DNA of 13,218 nucleotides from Sediminibacterium sp. (GTDB taxonomy: Bacteria > Bacteroidota > Bacteroidia > Chitinophagales > Chitinophagaceae), in contig JAURIP010000017.1 in NCBI GenBank assembly GCA_030832695.1, forward strand, positions 1 to 13,218. The letters run 5' to 3'. The position numbers and the translations under genes were made by a program. The notes under the pieces were generated by a model, which saw only the letters and a list, made by a program, of their open reading frames with translations, did not search any database and was not told where the DNA came from. Positions 1 to 7,518 of the stretch are shown here, in pieces. Positions within the stretch are counted from its first letter, which is position 1. Each line of letters begins with the position of its first letter.

Positions 1-50
1 CAGAAACAATAAAAGTGTTGGAACTTATCCAAACAATTAAAACAAAGTAA
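1..50 (+). CDS. C-terminal end of an upstream gene (partial)
   Basis: Reading from base 3, an open frame gives ETIKVLELIQTIKTK and stops at TAA (48-50), directly touching the ATG of the next gene. The amphipathic helical tail looks like a real protein end, and zero spacing fits the tight packing of the following genes. The other two forward frames also stop within these 50 bases, so this is a choice by plausibility, not proof. The tail resembles the last helix of Gfo/Idh/MocA or similar enzymes, but 15 residues are too few to name a family. If real, the operon begins outside the window. Confidence 0.4.
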   Translation, partial: ETIKVLELIQTIKTK

Positions 51-1631
51 ATGAAACAAACTACTATTGGAAAATATCGCTGGACCATTTGTGCGTTATT
101 GTTTTTTGCAACAACTGTGAATTATTTAGATCGTCAAGTGTTGAGTTTATTAAAGCCCACCTTGGAGCGTGAATTTGATTGGAGCAATAGTGATTACGCA
201 AACATAGCTTCGGTATTTCAATTTAGTTACGCGATCAGTTTATTATTTGCTGGGCGTATTGTTGATAAATTAGGTACCAAAGCAGGCTATGCTTGGGCGA
301 TCATTATATGGTCATTAGCTGCAATTTTACATGCTTATGCGGTGCCAGCGGGTATGATGGTAGCAACCGTTTTAGGTTGGGTAGGAATTACTGCAGTTCC
401 AATTTCAATTGCAGGTTTTATGTTATCAAGGGCCTTGTTAGGTTTCGGAGAAGCGGGTAATTTTCCAGCAGCCATTAAAGCAACAGCCGAGTATTTTCCC
501 AAAAAAGAAAGAGCATTTGCTACAGGTATATTTAATTCAGGTACGAATGTAGGTGCCATATTAGCACCACTATCTGTTCCATGGATCGTAACCACTTGGG
601 GTTGGGAGGAAGCATTTTTTATCATTGGGGCTATTGGATTCTTGTGGTTAATTTTTTGGATTATCTATTATGATAAGCCCGCAGAGCAAAAAAGATTATC
701 TGCAGATGAGCTGGAATACATCACTGATCATACTGAAGTTGAGGATACTGTGGTAGATGGAAAAGTGACCAATCGAATTTCATGGGCTACATTAATGGGT
801 TATAAACAAACCTGGGCTTTTGCTATTGGTAAGTTTATGACAGATGGGGTTTGGTGGTTTTTCTTATTTTGGTTACCAGGGTATTTAAAAGACCAGTATA
901 GTATGGAAGGCACTGCAATTATCATCCCGTTAACGGTATTGTATAGTATGACGATGGTAGGTAGTATTGGTGGCGGTTATTTCCCTACTTATTTTATCAA
1001 TAAAGGGATGAAACCTTATGATGGTCGTATGAAAGCCATGTTGATGATTGCATTTATTCCTTTGGTGGTTTTAGCGGTACAACCTTTGGGTTATTTGAGT
1101 TATTGGGTACCCGTTATTTTTATAGGTATTGGCGCGTCAGCGCATCAGGCATGGTCAGCAAATATTTACACCACTGTATCTGATATGTTTCCAAAACGAT
1201 CCATTGCAACAGTCGTAGGTATTGGAGGAATGGCTGGTGGATTAGGTGGCGTTGTGGTTTCAAAAGTAGGCGGTTGGTTATTTGATAGCTACAAATTGAA
1301 AGCGGTCAATGCGACTTGGTCAAGTGCCACAAATACGGGCTTTTCAGATTATTTAAACAAAGTAGTTTCGCTCAACGTTACCGATAAAAAAGGGATATTG
1401 GTAAATGTGGCACAAAAAGATTGGTCAAATTTAACCAAAGATATTCAAGCAAAATTACAAGCGGTGGATCCTTCACAATATGAGTTGTTTATTCATATTC
1501 AAAAGGAAGCAGTTCGTGGTTCATTAACGACTGCCTATGCAATGATGTTTGCTTTTTGTGCAGTGGCATATTTAATTGCATGGAGCATTATGAAATCATT
1601 GGTTCCAAAAGAAAAAATTATCAACTTGTAA
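51..1631 (+). CDS. MFS transporter, ACS family (hexuronate/organic anion type)
   Basis: Inner-membrane secondary transporter of the anion:cation symporter branch of MFS, whose known members import hexuronates, galactonate, tartrate and similar anions with protons. Visible signs are NYLDRQ at the end of TM1 (residues 24-29), the motif A loop RIVDKLGTK (69-77), the family signature RALLGFGEAGNFPAA (127-141) with the following FNSGTN (161-166), and DGVWWFFLFWLPGYL in TM7 (265-279). Twelve membrane segments can be traced. At 526 residues it is about 90 longer than the usual ~430. The excess is a short addition between TM3 and TM4 (about 97-118) and a hydrophilic stretch between TM11 and TM12 (about 414-492), both predicted periplasmic. 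It begins at the ATG right after the preceding TAA and is followed 13 bases later by a malonyl-CoA synthetase gene. The substrate is uncertain: hexuronate by homology, but the operon context also allows a malonylated or other carboxylated compound. Confidence 0.85.
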   Translation: MKQTTIGKYRWTICALLFFATTVNYLDRQVLSLLKPTLEREFDWSNSDYANIASVFQFSYAISLLFAGRIVDKLGTKAGYAWAIIIWSLAAILHAYAVPAGMMVATVLGWVGITAVPISIAGFMLSRALLGFGEAGNFPAAIKATAEYFPKKERAFATGIFNSGTNVGAILAPLSVPWIVTTWGWEEAFFIIGAIGFLWLIFWIIYYDKPAEQKRLSADELEYITDHTEVEDTVVDGKVTNRISWATLMGYKQTWAFAIGKFMTDGVWWFFLFWLPGYLKDQYSMEGTAIIIPLTVLYSMTMVGSIGGGYFPTYFINKGMKPYDGRMKAMLMIAFIPLVVLAVQPLGYLSYWVPVIFIGIGASAHQAWSANIYTTVSDMFPKRSIATVVGIGGMAGGLGGVVVSKVGGWLFDSYKLKAVNATWSSATNTGFSDYLNKVVSLNVTDKKGILVNVAQKDWSNLTKDIQAKLQAVDPSQYELFIHIQKEAVRGSLTTAYAMMFAFCAVAYLIAWSIMKSLVPKEKIINL

Positions 1632-1644
1632 TTAGTTAATATAG

Positions 1645-3144
1645 ATGCTTCAATTTTTTGAACAAGCAAAAAAGCATTTAGAAAATGACGCCATCATTCA
1701 TGATGGCGTCATTTATAAGTATGAGCAACTAATAGCTACTTCCCAAAAATTTGCCGGAATACTCTTAAATGAGTCATCTGATTTAAATCAGGCTAGGGTA
1801 TCTTTTATGGTACCCCCGGGCTTTGATTATGTAAAAACATTGTGGGCGATTTGGATCGCAGGAGGCGTTGCAGTTCCTCTATGTATCTCCCATCCACTTC
1901 CTTCCTTGGAGTATGTGTTGGACGATACCCAATCATCTATTTTAGTTATTTCAAATGAATTCAAAGAAGTTTTAGCGCCTTATTTACAAAAAGCTAATAT
2001 TAGCGTCATTGTCATTGAGGATGTAAATGAGGAACGAACTACATTTCCAGCATCATTACCTGATATAGAAAAGCAACGAAACGCATTAATTTTATATACA
2101 AGTGGTACCACCAATAAACCCAAAGGGGTAGTCACCACGCATATAAATATAGAAGCTCAAATAAATACATTAATTAATGCCTGGGAATGGTCGTCCAATG
2201 ATCGAATCACCTGTGTATTGCCTTTGCATCATGTGCATGGGATTATAAATGTGGTTGGATGTTCTCTATGGGCAGGCGCTACCTGTTATTTCACTACTGG
2301 TTTTTCACCAAAGCTAATTTTTGATTTAATTGAACAAGGAAAGTTAAATGTATTCATGGCGGTGCCTACCATTTACTATAAAATTATAGCCTATTTTGAA
2401 ACATTGACTATCGAGGAACAAAATTTATTGCGTGCATGCATGAAAAAGTTTAGGCTAATGGTATGTGGATCAGCAGCGCTGCCGGTTAGTGTGATGAATA
2501 AGTGGGCGCAAATTAGTGGCCATCTATTATTAGAAAGATATGGGATGACAGAACTTGGGATGGCAATTAGCAACCCATATCATGGCGATAGAAAGGCGGG
2601 ATATGTTGGCATTCCCTTGCCCGGTGTTGAAATAAAACTAGCAGACGAACACTTTGTTCAAGTTGAAGATCAAATGCCAGGGGAGATATTGGTAAAAGGA
2701 GCTAATGTTTTTAAAGAGTATTGGCAACGTCCGGAAGCTACCCAAGCTGCTTTCACAAATGATGGCTGGTTCAAAACCGGAGACGTTGCTGTGATTGAAA
2801 ATGGTTATTATAGAATTATGGGTCGACAATCTGTAGATATTATTAAGTCAGGTGGATATAAAATATCAGCATTAGAAATAGAAGAGGTTTTAAGAACCAA
2901 TGAAATGATTCAAGATTGTGCAGTTGTTGGTATTGATGACGAGGAATGGGGGGAGTTAATAGTGGCAGCCATTGTTTTGAAACCGGATTTCATCAATGAC
3001 TTTAAAGATAAAAAAGTATCTGATTGGATTGTAAATTATATAGCTTCTTATAAAAAACCAAGAAGATATTTGGTATTAAATGATTTGCCTCGCAATGCAA
3101 TGGGTAAAGTAGTAAAGAATGATATCAAAAAAATGTTTGTTTAA
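1645..3144 (+). CDS. matB: Malonyl-CoA synthetase (MatB/ACSF3-like acyl-CoA ligase)
   Basis: Cytoplasmic ANL-superfamily ligase expected to convert malonate (or methylmalonate), ATP and CoA to malonyl-CoA, AMP and PPi. Core motifs are all present: P-loop YTSGTTNKPKG (151-161), ERYGMTE (297-303), GWFKTGD (374-380), the hinge GRQSVDIIKSGGYK (393-406) and the C-terminal catalytic lysine in PRNAMGK (K488). The stretch from CGSAALPV through HLLLERYGMTELGMAISNP is close, as I recall them, to human ACSF3 and bacterial MatB rather than to acetyl-CoA or long-chain synthetases. The length of 499 matches MatB (about 500). The malonate transporter genes madL and madM lie in the same operon, which independently supports malonate as substrate. 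A perfect 14-bp inverted repeat covers codons 13-24. No malonyl-CoA decarboxylase is visible nearby, so the product may feed fatty-acid synthesis directly. Another short dicarboxylate remains possible. Confidence 0.82.
   Translation: MLQFFEQAKKHLENDAIIHDGVIYKYEQLIATSQKFAGILLNESSDLNQARVSFMVPPGFDYVKTLWAIWIAGGVAVPLCISHPLPSLEYVLDDTQSSILVISNEFKEVLAPYLQKANISVIVIEDVNEERTTFPASLPDIEKQRNALILYTSGTTNKPKGVVTTHINIEAQINTLINAWEWSSNDRITCVLPLHHVHGIINVVGCSLWAGATCYFTTGFSPKLIFDLIEQGKLNVFMAVPTIYYKIIAYFETLTIEEQNLLRACMKKFRLMVCGSAALPVSVMNKWAQISGHLLLERYGMTELGMAISNPYHGDRKAGYVGIPLPGVEIKLADEHFVQVEDQMPGEILVKGANVFKEYWQRPEATQAAFTNDGWFKTGDVAVIENGYYRIMGRQSVDIIKSGGYKISALEIEEVLRTNEMIQDCAVVGIDDEEWGELIVAAIVLKPDFINDFKDKKVSDWIVNYIASYKKPRRYLVLNDLPRNAMGKVVKNDIKKMFV
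1683..1714 (+). repeat. Perfect 14-bp inverted repeat inside the start of matB
   Basis: The arms AAATGACGCCATCA (1683-1696) and TGATGGCGTCATTT (1701-1714) are exact reverse complements separated by TTCA. In RNA this is a stable hairpin with a tetraloop, starting about 38 bases after the synthetase ATG. As DNA it is a 32-bp near-symmetric site. It could be a regulator operator, an attenuating or processing hairpin in the operon transcript, or a coincidence of the codons for DAIIHDGVI. It lacks a continuous T tract, so it is not a standard terminator. Confidence 0.85.
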
Positions 3145-3159
3145 AAACGATTCTCCATT

Positions 3160-4776
3160 ATGAAAAATTTTATTAAGCCATTTTGTTTTATTTTATTTAT
3201 TATAGCGCAGTTCCAATTGTTTGCACAAAAGCAAAATGGGGATGGAGCCAACTTAATTAAAAGGTATAAAAATGATCTTTTCACTAATATTGATTCTTTG
3301 ATAGATATTCCTTATGGAGAAGCCATTAATTTAAAAGGGGAAAAAGAAAAATTATTATTAAATGTATTTTCGCCTCCAGCATCAGATACAGTTAAAAAAA
3401 GACCGCTGGTTATTTTTATACATGGGGGTGGTTTTAGAAATAACAATAAGTCAAGTTCGATAAGTAATAAGTTAGGAATCAGGTTAGGGAAAAAGGGTTT
3501 TGTGGTGGCCTCTATTGACTATCGTTTAGGTATTGCAAAAACAAATACAAATAAGGATTATCATGAAGCCATGTATAGGGCGCAACAGGATGCGCGCGCG
3601 GCAGTTCGGTTTTTCAGAAAAAACGCATCAAAATACGGGATAGATGAAAATCAAATATTTTTAGCAGGAAGTTCTGCTGGGTCTATGACTGCATTATCGG
3701 TTGCCTATATGGATCAAGCCGAAGTTCCTTCAGATATTGATCAATCAATTTGGGGGAATTTGGAAGGCAATGGGGGTAGTGAAGGGTATTCCTCTAAAGT
3801 ACAAGGGGTATTTAATTTATGGGGATCCATGATTGATTATAAATGGATAAAAAAAGGGGATGCTCCTTTATATAATGCAGCGGGGCTTGCTGATTTAACA
3901 GTGCCTTATGACAGTTCCTATGATTACCATAGTTTCAAATATGGGCCATCTATCCTTTATCAACATTGTTTGCGATTAGGTATTCCAACAGCATGGCGCC
4001 CTTTTTATAATGCAGGCCATACATTAAATAATATTCCTGGTCAAGGAAATGTGGGAGATAGTAAGTTGCGCCAGGACACACTATTATTATCGATGGAACA
4101 TTGGTTATTTACCCAATTAAAACGAAATGTAGTAAATAATAATACGATTAGTGGCCCCTGGAAATATGATATTGATTTCGCGAAATTTGATAGTTTAAAC
4201 AAAGTGGAGAAGCATTCGGATACCGCATTGTTATTTTTTGGAAGTTCTTATATACGCATGTGGGAAAACATTCGAAATGATATTTCGTACAATGATATTA
4301 TTCATCGTGGTTTTGGAGGTTGTAATTTAAGAGATGTTGCTTATTACATTAATCGGATTTTAGCTTCACATCATCCCAGAGGAATCTTTTTTTATGTGGG
4401 AAATGATATCGTTGATGCTAACAATGATAAAGATCCGGAACAGGTTTTCGAATTGTATAAATTTATAGTGCAAGAGATTCGTGTTCAACAACCACTTATT
4501 CCAATTACTTGGCTCAAAATTTCACCCAGTGAAAAGCGCTGGAAAGTTTGGGACAAAGTACAACAGGCGAATTCATTGATTGAAACCTATTGCAATACAC
4601 AAGCTAATTTATATACCATCCGTTTTCAGGATCATTTTTTAGGTGCCGATGGATTACCCATAAAAAGCTTGTATAAGGACGATAAGCTGCATTATAATGA
4701 GCAAGGGTATAAGGTATGGGGAAATGCAATTAAATCAGAAGTAAAGCTAACTATTAATAAAAATAAAACGCATTAA
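3160..4776 (+). CDS. Secreted two-domain esterase: alpha/beta hydrolase + SGNH hydrolase
   Basis: Predicted exported protein: residues 1-22 form a Sec signal peptide (KNFIK, hydrophobic core, cleavage near FAQ). Domain 1 (about 45-320) is an alpha/beta-hydrolase esterase with oxyanion motif HGGGF (88-92), nucleophile elbow GSSAG (S172), probable acid D245 in ADLTVP, and histidine H287 in NAGHT. Domain 2 (about 340-530) is a GDSL/SGNH hydrolase: FGSSYIRMW (nucleophile S363), block II GFGG (G387), block III GND (N415), and block V DKLH (D508, H511). Both active sites look complete, so the chain probably removes two kinds of ester, or the same ester in two settings. Such pairs usually de-esterify plant polysaccharides or glycosides. 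It sits between the malonyl-CoA synthetase and madL with gaps of 15 and 2 bases, suggesting that one released acid may be malonate; this is inference. Acetyl or feruloyl esterase activity is the main alternative. Confidence 0.85.
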   Translation: MKNFIKPFCFILFIIAQFQLFAQKQNGDGANLIKRYKNDLFTNIDSLIDIPYGEAINLKGEKEKLLLNVFSPPASDTVKKRPLVIFIHGGGFRNNNKSSSISNKLGIRLGKKGFVVASIDYRLGIAKTNTNKDYHEAMYRAQQDARAAVRFFRKNASKYGIDENQIFLAGSSAGSMTALSVAYMDQAEVPSDIDQSIWGNLEGNGGSEGYSSKVQGVFNLWGSMIDYKWIKKGDAPLYNAAGLADLTVPYDSSYDYHSFKYGPSILYQHCLRLGIPTAWRPFYNAGHTLNNIPGQGNVGDSKLRQDTLLLSMEHWLFTQLKRNVVNNNTISGPWKYDIDFAKFDSLNKVEKHSDTALLFFGSSYIRMWENIRNDISYNDIIHRGFGGCNLRDVAYYINRILASHHPRGIFFYVGNDIVDANNDKDPEQVFELYKFIVQEIRVQQPLIPITWLKISPSEKRWKVWDKVQQANSLIETYCNTQANLYTIRFQDHFLGADGLPIKSLYKDDKLHYNEQGYKVWGNAIKSEVKLTINKNKTH

Positions 4777-4778
4777 AC

Positions 4779-5141
4779 ATGAAAATATATGGAGTCGCTA
4801 TTTTAGCAGCATGTTACTTAGTAGGTCAATTTATTGGTGATTGGTTTGGTCGCGTATTTGAGATGAGTGGTAATTTAGGCGGTGTTGGATTTGCTATGAT
4901 ATTATTGATTTTATTGAATGATTATTTAAATAAAAAAAAGTTACTTGTACCTGAAACTGAACAAGGGATTTTATTTTGGAGTAGCATGTATATCCCTGTC
5001 ATCGTTGCCATGTCTGCTACCCAAAATGTGAAGGCTGCTTTAACTGGAGGTTGGGTTGCTTTAATCGTAGCAATTACTGCTACGTCGGTTTGTTTTCTAC
5101 TTATTCCTTTCATCGCTAAAATAAATCGAATAAAAAATTAA
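4779..5141 (+). CDS. madL: Malonate transporter subunit MadL
   Basis: Small inner-membrane protein that, with MadM, forms a malonate uptake system (described as Na+-coupled malonate symport in Malonomonas rubra). The 120 residues show about four hydrophobic segments (4-22, 33-48, 63-80, 87-112). The N-terminal pattern IYGVAILAACYLVGQFIGD and the following NLGGVGFAM match the MadL family as I know it, whose members are about 120-135 residues. The start codon is 2 bases after the esterase stop and the next gene, madM, begins 2 bases after its stop, the usual madL-madM order, so the two are very likely cotranslated. None of the malonate decarboxylase (mdc/mad) genes that often accompany this pair are visible here. 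Confidence 0.88.
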   Translation: MKIYGVAILAACYLVGQFIGDWFGRVFEMSGNLGGVGFAMILLILLNDYLNKKKLLVPETEQGILFWSSMYIPVIVAMSATQNVKAALTGGWVALIVAITATSVCFLLIPFIAKINRIKN

Positions 5142-5143
5142 GT

Positions 5144-5890
5144 ATGCAAAACATCATTAATATTTTAGATAAAAATGGACTAATATTCGCATTCCTTGTA
5201 GTAGGGGTAATTATGTACCTATCTTTTTTTATTGGCAAAAAAGTTACAAATAATAAAATTCCTGCTGCTGCTATTGCCATTAGCTTTGGTTTATTAATTG
5301 CATATTTTGGAAAAGGGGAAAAAGGAATTGCATCAATACCTGCATTTTCTGGAATGGCATTATTAGGGGGCTCAATGTTACGTGACTTTTCGATTGTATC
5401 CACTGCGATGGGAGCTAGTTTTTCCGAAATTAAAAAAGCAGGATTGGCAGGTGTCATTAGTATTGTTTTAGGTATTGTTATTGCATTTTTTGTAGGGGGT
5501 ATTATTGCCTATTTTATGGGATTCACTGATGCAAAATCATTAACTACTATTGGGGCAGGGGCCTGTACTTTTATTGTGGGGCCAGTCACTGGTGCAGCTG
5601 TTGGAGCCAGTTCGGAAGTGATAGCAATAAGTATTGCCATTGGTGTTATTAAATCGGTTTTTGTTACCATTGCAACACCTATCATAGCTAGTAAAATTCA
5701 ATTAAATAATCCACATACAGCCATGGTTTATGGAGGTATGTTGTCAACGACGAGTGGGGTTTCTGCTGGGCTTGCTGCTACCGATATGAAATTGGTTCCT
5801 TATGGTGCATTAACAGCAACATTTAGCACTGGAATGGGATGTTTACTATGTCCTTCCATACTTTATTATATTGTTCAACAATTTATTTAA
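5144..5890 (+). CDS. madM: Malonate transporter subunit MadM
   Basis: The large membrane subunit of the MadLM malonate transporter. The 248 residues (family about 250) carry the characteristic patterns: KNGLIFAFLVVG near the N-terminus (10-21), GGSMLRDFSIVSTA (75-88), the glycine-rich TTIGAGA and IVGPVTGAAVGASS (134-157), TTSGVSAGLAATD (202-214) and the conserved ending GCLLCPS (232-238). The protein is almost wholly hydrophobic with 7-8 likely membrane segments. It is the last gene of the packed operon, since the next gene is 132 bases away. Together with the MatB-like ligase it gives a complete uptake-and-activation route for malonate. The conserved motifs leave little room for another family, though the exact substrate range (malonate versus methylmalonate) cannot be read from sequence. 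Confidence 0.92.
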   Translation: MQNIINILDKNGLIFAFLVVGVIMYLSFFIGKKVTNNKIPAAAIAISFGLLIAYFGKGEKGIASIPAFSGMALLGGSMLRDFSIVSTAMGASFSEIKKAGLAGVISIVLGIVIAFFVGGIIAYFMGFTDAKSLTTIGAGACTFIVGPVTGAAVGASSEVIAISIAIGVIKSVFVTIATPIIASKIQLNNPHTAMVYGGMLSTTSGVSAGLAATDMKLVPYGALTATFSTGMGCLLCPSILYYIVQQFI

Positions 5891-6022
5891 CCTTACAAAA
5901 TATATCTTTAAAATACTAAAAATTATAATTAAATTTAAATACTTAAAATTTGGCCCTCTTTAGTTAATTCAAAAAAACACAAATCAAATAATCATATAAA
6001 TAAAACTAATAAATTCATAATT

Positions 6023-7381
6023 ATGGAAAACAATCGACGAAATTTTATCAAACAAACAGCTAAGGCTGCAGCTGTTACCTATGCCACTACTTTAGGATTT
6101 AGTGCTAAAAGTTATGCAAATATCTTAGGCGCCAATGATCGCGTAAGATTAGGGGTAGTAGGCTATTCTGATCGTTTCAGACAAGCCCATTTACCAAGTT
6201 TCTTAAATCATTACAAGGAATTAAATTTTGATATTGTTGCAGTTTCTGATCTTTGGAAAGTACGAAGAGAGGAAGGATCTGCCTTTTTAGAAAAAACAAT
6301 GGGACATGGTGTACGCGCTGCACGTAATAATGATGAGTTATATGCAGGTAAGGATATTGATGGTGTGTTTATAAGCACTGCCGATTTTCAACATGCAATA
6401 CATGCAACTGAAGCGGTTAAAGCAGGTATGGATGTATACTGTGAAAAGCCATTTGCAGAAACCATGGAGGACAACCGAAATGCATTTAAAGTAATCAAAG
6501 CATCTGATCGTATTGTTCAAATTGGATCTCAGCGTCGTAGTGGTTCAAACTATAAAGCAGCAGCTGACTTTATTCAACAAGGAAAATTTGGGCCTATCAC
6601 GATGGTTGAATTAACTTGGAATGTAAATCAGCCAGGTCGTTGGAGAAGACCAGATTTAGTGGCAAAGTGTAAAGAAGAGGATTTGGATTGGAAAAGATTT
6701 TTATTAAATCGCCCCTATGAAAATTTTGATCCTAGAAAATATTTAGAATATCGTTTATTCTGGCCTTATTCATCAGGTATGCCAGGGCAATGGATGAGCC
6801 ATCAAATTGATACAGTAAACTGGTTCAGTGAATTACCACATCCTCGTAGCGTAACGGCGAATGGTGGCATTTATGCATGGAAAGATGGTCGTCGTAACTG
6901 GGATACCACTACAGCAGTATTTGATTACGGGCCTTTAGATGATATGAGCAAAGGATTCCAAGTAGTATTTATGTCGCGTATGCACAATGGAGATGATAAT
7001 GCTTCAGAAATGTATTATTCTAATGGTGGTGAATTAAACTTGGTGAATAATAAGGTTTCTCCAAAAGGTGGATTGAGTAAAAGATTTGCAGATGCAATGA
7101 ATATGCAAGCTAATTTATTACCTGAATTCAGTTTAACAGATAAGGAAATAAAAGTTTCATCCGCTGCAAATACCGGAGGTGATCCATTAACATCAGCACA
7201 CGTTCGTAATTGGATGGAATGTATTCGTTCCAGAAAACAACCCAATGCCCCAGTGGAAGCAGGCTACCAACATTCTATTGCTACAATCATGGCGAACGCT
7301 GCTTGTAGAACAGGTGCAAAAGTTACTTTTGACCAAAAATCACAAGAGGTGATGGTGAATGGCAAACCATTTAAATATTAA
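6023..7381 (+). CDS. Tat-exported Gfo/Idh/MocA family oxidoreductase
   Basis: Predicted NAD(P)-dependent sugar or cyclitol oxidoreductase. The N-terminus NRRNFIK (4-10) followed by an alanine-rich segment to about residue 32 is a twin-arginine signal, so the protein is probably exported folded with its cofactor. A Rossmann domain starts at VRLGVVGYSDR (41-51); the usual GxGxxG is loose here. EKP (141-143) and the H260-x2-D263 pair in QWMSHQIDTVNWF fit the family's catalytic lysine and histidine positions. Residues about 205-300 (RWRRPDL, LDWKRFL, RLFWPYSSG, DGRRNWDTTT) match a conserved but uncharacterised subgroup common in Bacteroidota and Planctomycetes. Length 452 is normal. It is 132 bases from madM and ends before a terminator, so it may be cotranscribed with the malonate operon or have its own promoter. 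GH109-type glycosidase activity is a less likely alternative. Confidence 0.85.
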   Translation: MENNRRNFIKQTAKAAAVTYATTLGFSAKSYANILGANDRVRLGVVGYSDRFRQAHLPSFLNHYKELNFDIVAVSDLWKVRREEGSAFLEKTMGHGVRAARNNDELYAGKDIDGVFISTADFQHAIHATEAVKAGMDVYCEKPFAETMEDNRNAFKVIKASDRIVQIGSQRRSGSNYKAAADFIQQGKFGPITMVELTWNVNQPGRWRRPDLVAKCKEEDLDWKRFLLNRPYENFDPRKYLEYRLFWPYSSGMPGQWMSHQIDTVNWFSELPHPRSVTANGGIYAWKDGRRNWDTTTAVFDYGPLDDMSKGFQVVFMSRMHNGDDNASEMYYSNGGELNLVNNKVSPKGGLSKRFADAMNMQANLLPEFSLTDKEIKVSSAANTGGDPLTSAHVRNWMECIRSRKQPNAPVEAGYQHSIATIMANAACRTGAKVTFDQKSQEVMVNGKPFKY

Positions 7382-7429
7382 TCAAATACAACACTGTTCA
7401 TTTTGATTAAATAAAAATCGTTTTTTACT

Positions 7430-7461
7430 AAAATGCCCCCCGATAACTCGAGGGGCATTTT
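7430..7461. terminator. Intrinsic terminator between convergent genes
   Basis: AAAATGCCCC (7430-7439) pairs perfectly with GGGGCATTTT (7452-7461), and the 12-base loop can add two C-G pairs across one mismatch. On the + strand it is followed by further T's (TTTTTATT), as expected for ending the oxidoreductase transcript. The - strand side ends in TTTTAG, a weaker tract, but it lies just past the phosphorylase stop, so it may work in both directions. Confidence 0.85.
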
Positions 7462-7518
7462 TATTAGCTGGGTTAGTGTAAGTAGGTCTTAAAATTAAAA
7501 AATGAGGGAGTTGTAAAT

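Noticed and set aside
335..625. 96-codon open frame on the - strand
   Set aside because: It lies wholly inside the MFS transporter gene, has a low-complexity Ala/Pro/Ile composition typical of an antisense shadow, and no family motif.
5116..5457. 113-codon open frame on the - strand across the madL/madM junction
   Set aside because: It is the reverse complement of strongly conserved MadM coding sequence; the predicted protein matches nothing recognisable and would overlap two well-supported genes.
5891..6022. Promoter for the Gfo/Idh gene in the 132-base spacer
   Set aside because: There is a TTTG at 5949-5952 but no TAnnTTTG at the right distance; the spacer is simply AT-rich, and readthrough from madM cannot be excluded.
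6023..7381. Assignment as GH109 NAD-dependent glycosidase
   Set aside because: The Tat signal and size fit, but the central conserved blocks (RWRRPDL, RLFWPYSSG, DGRRNWDTTT) belong, as far as I recall, to a different uncharacterised Gfo/Idh subgroup.
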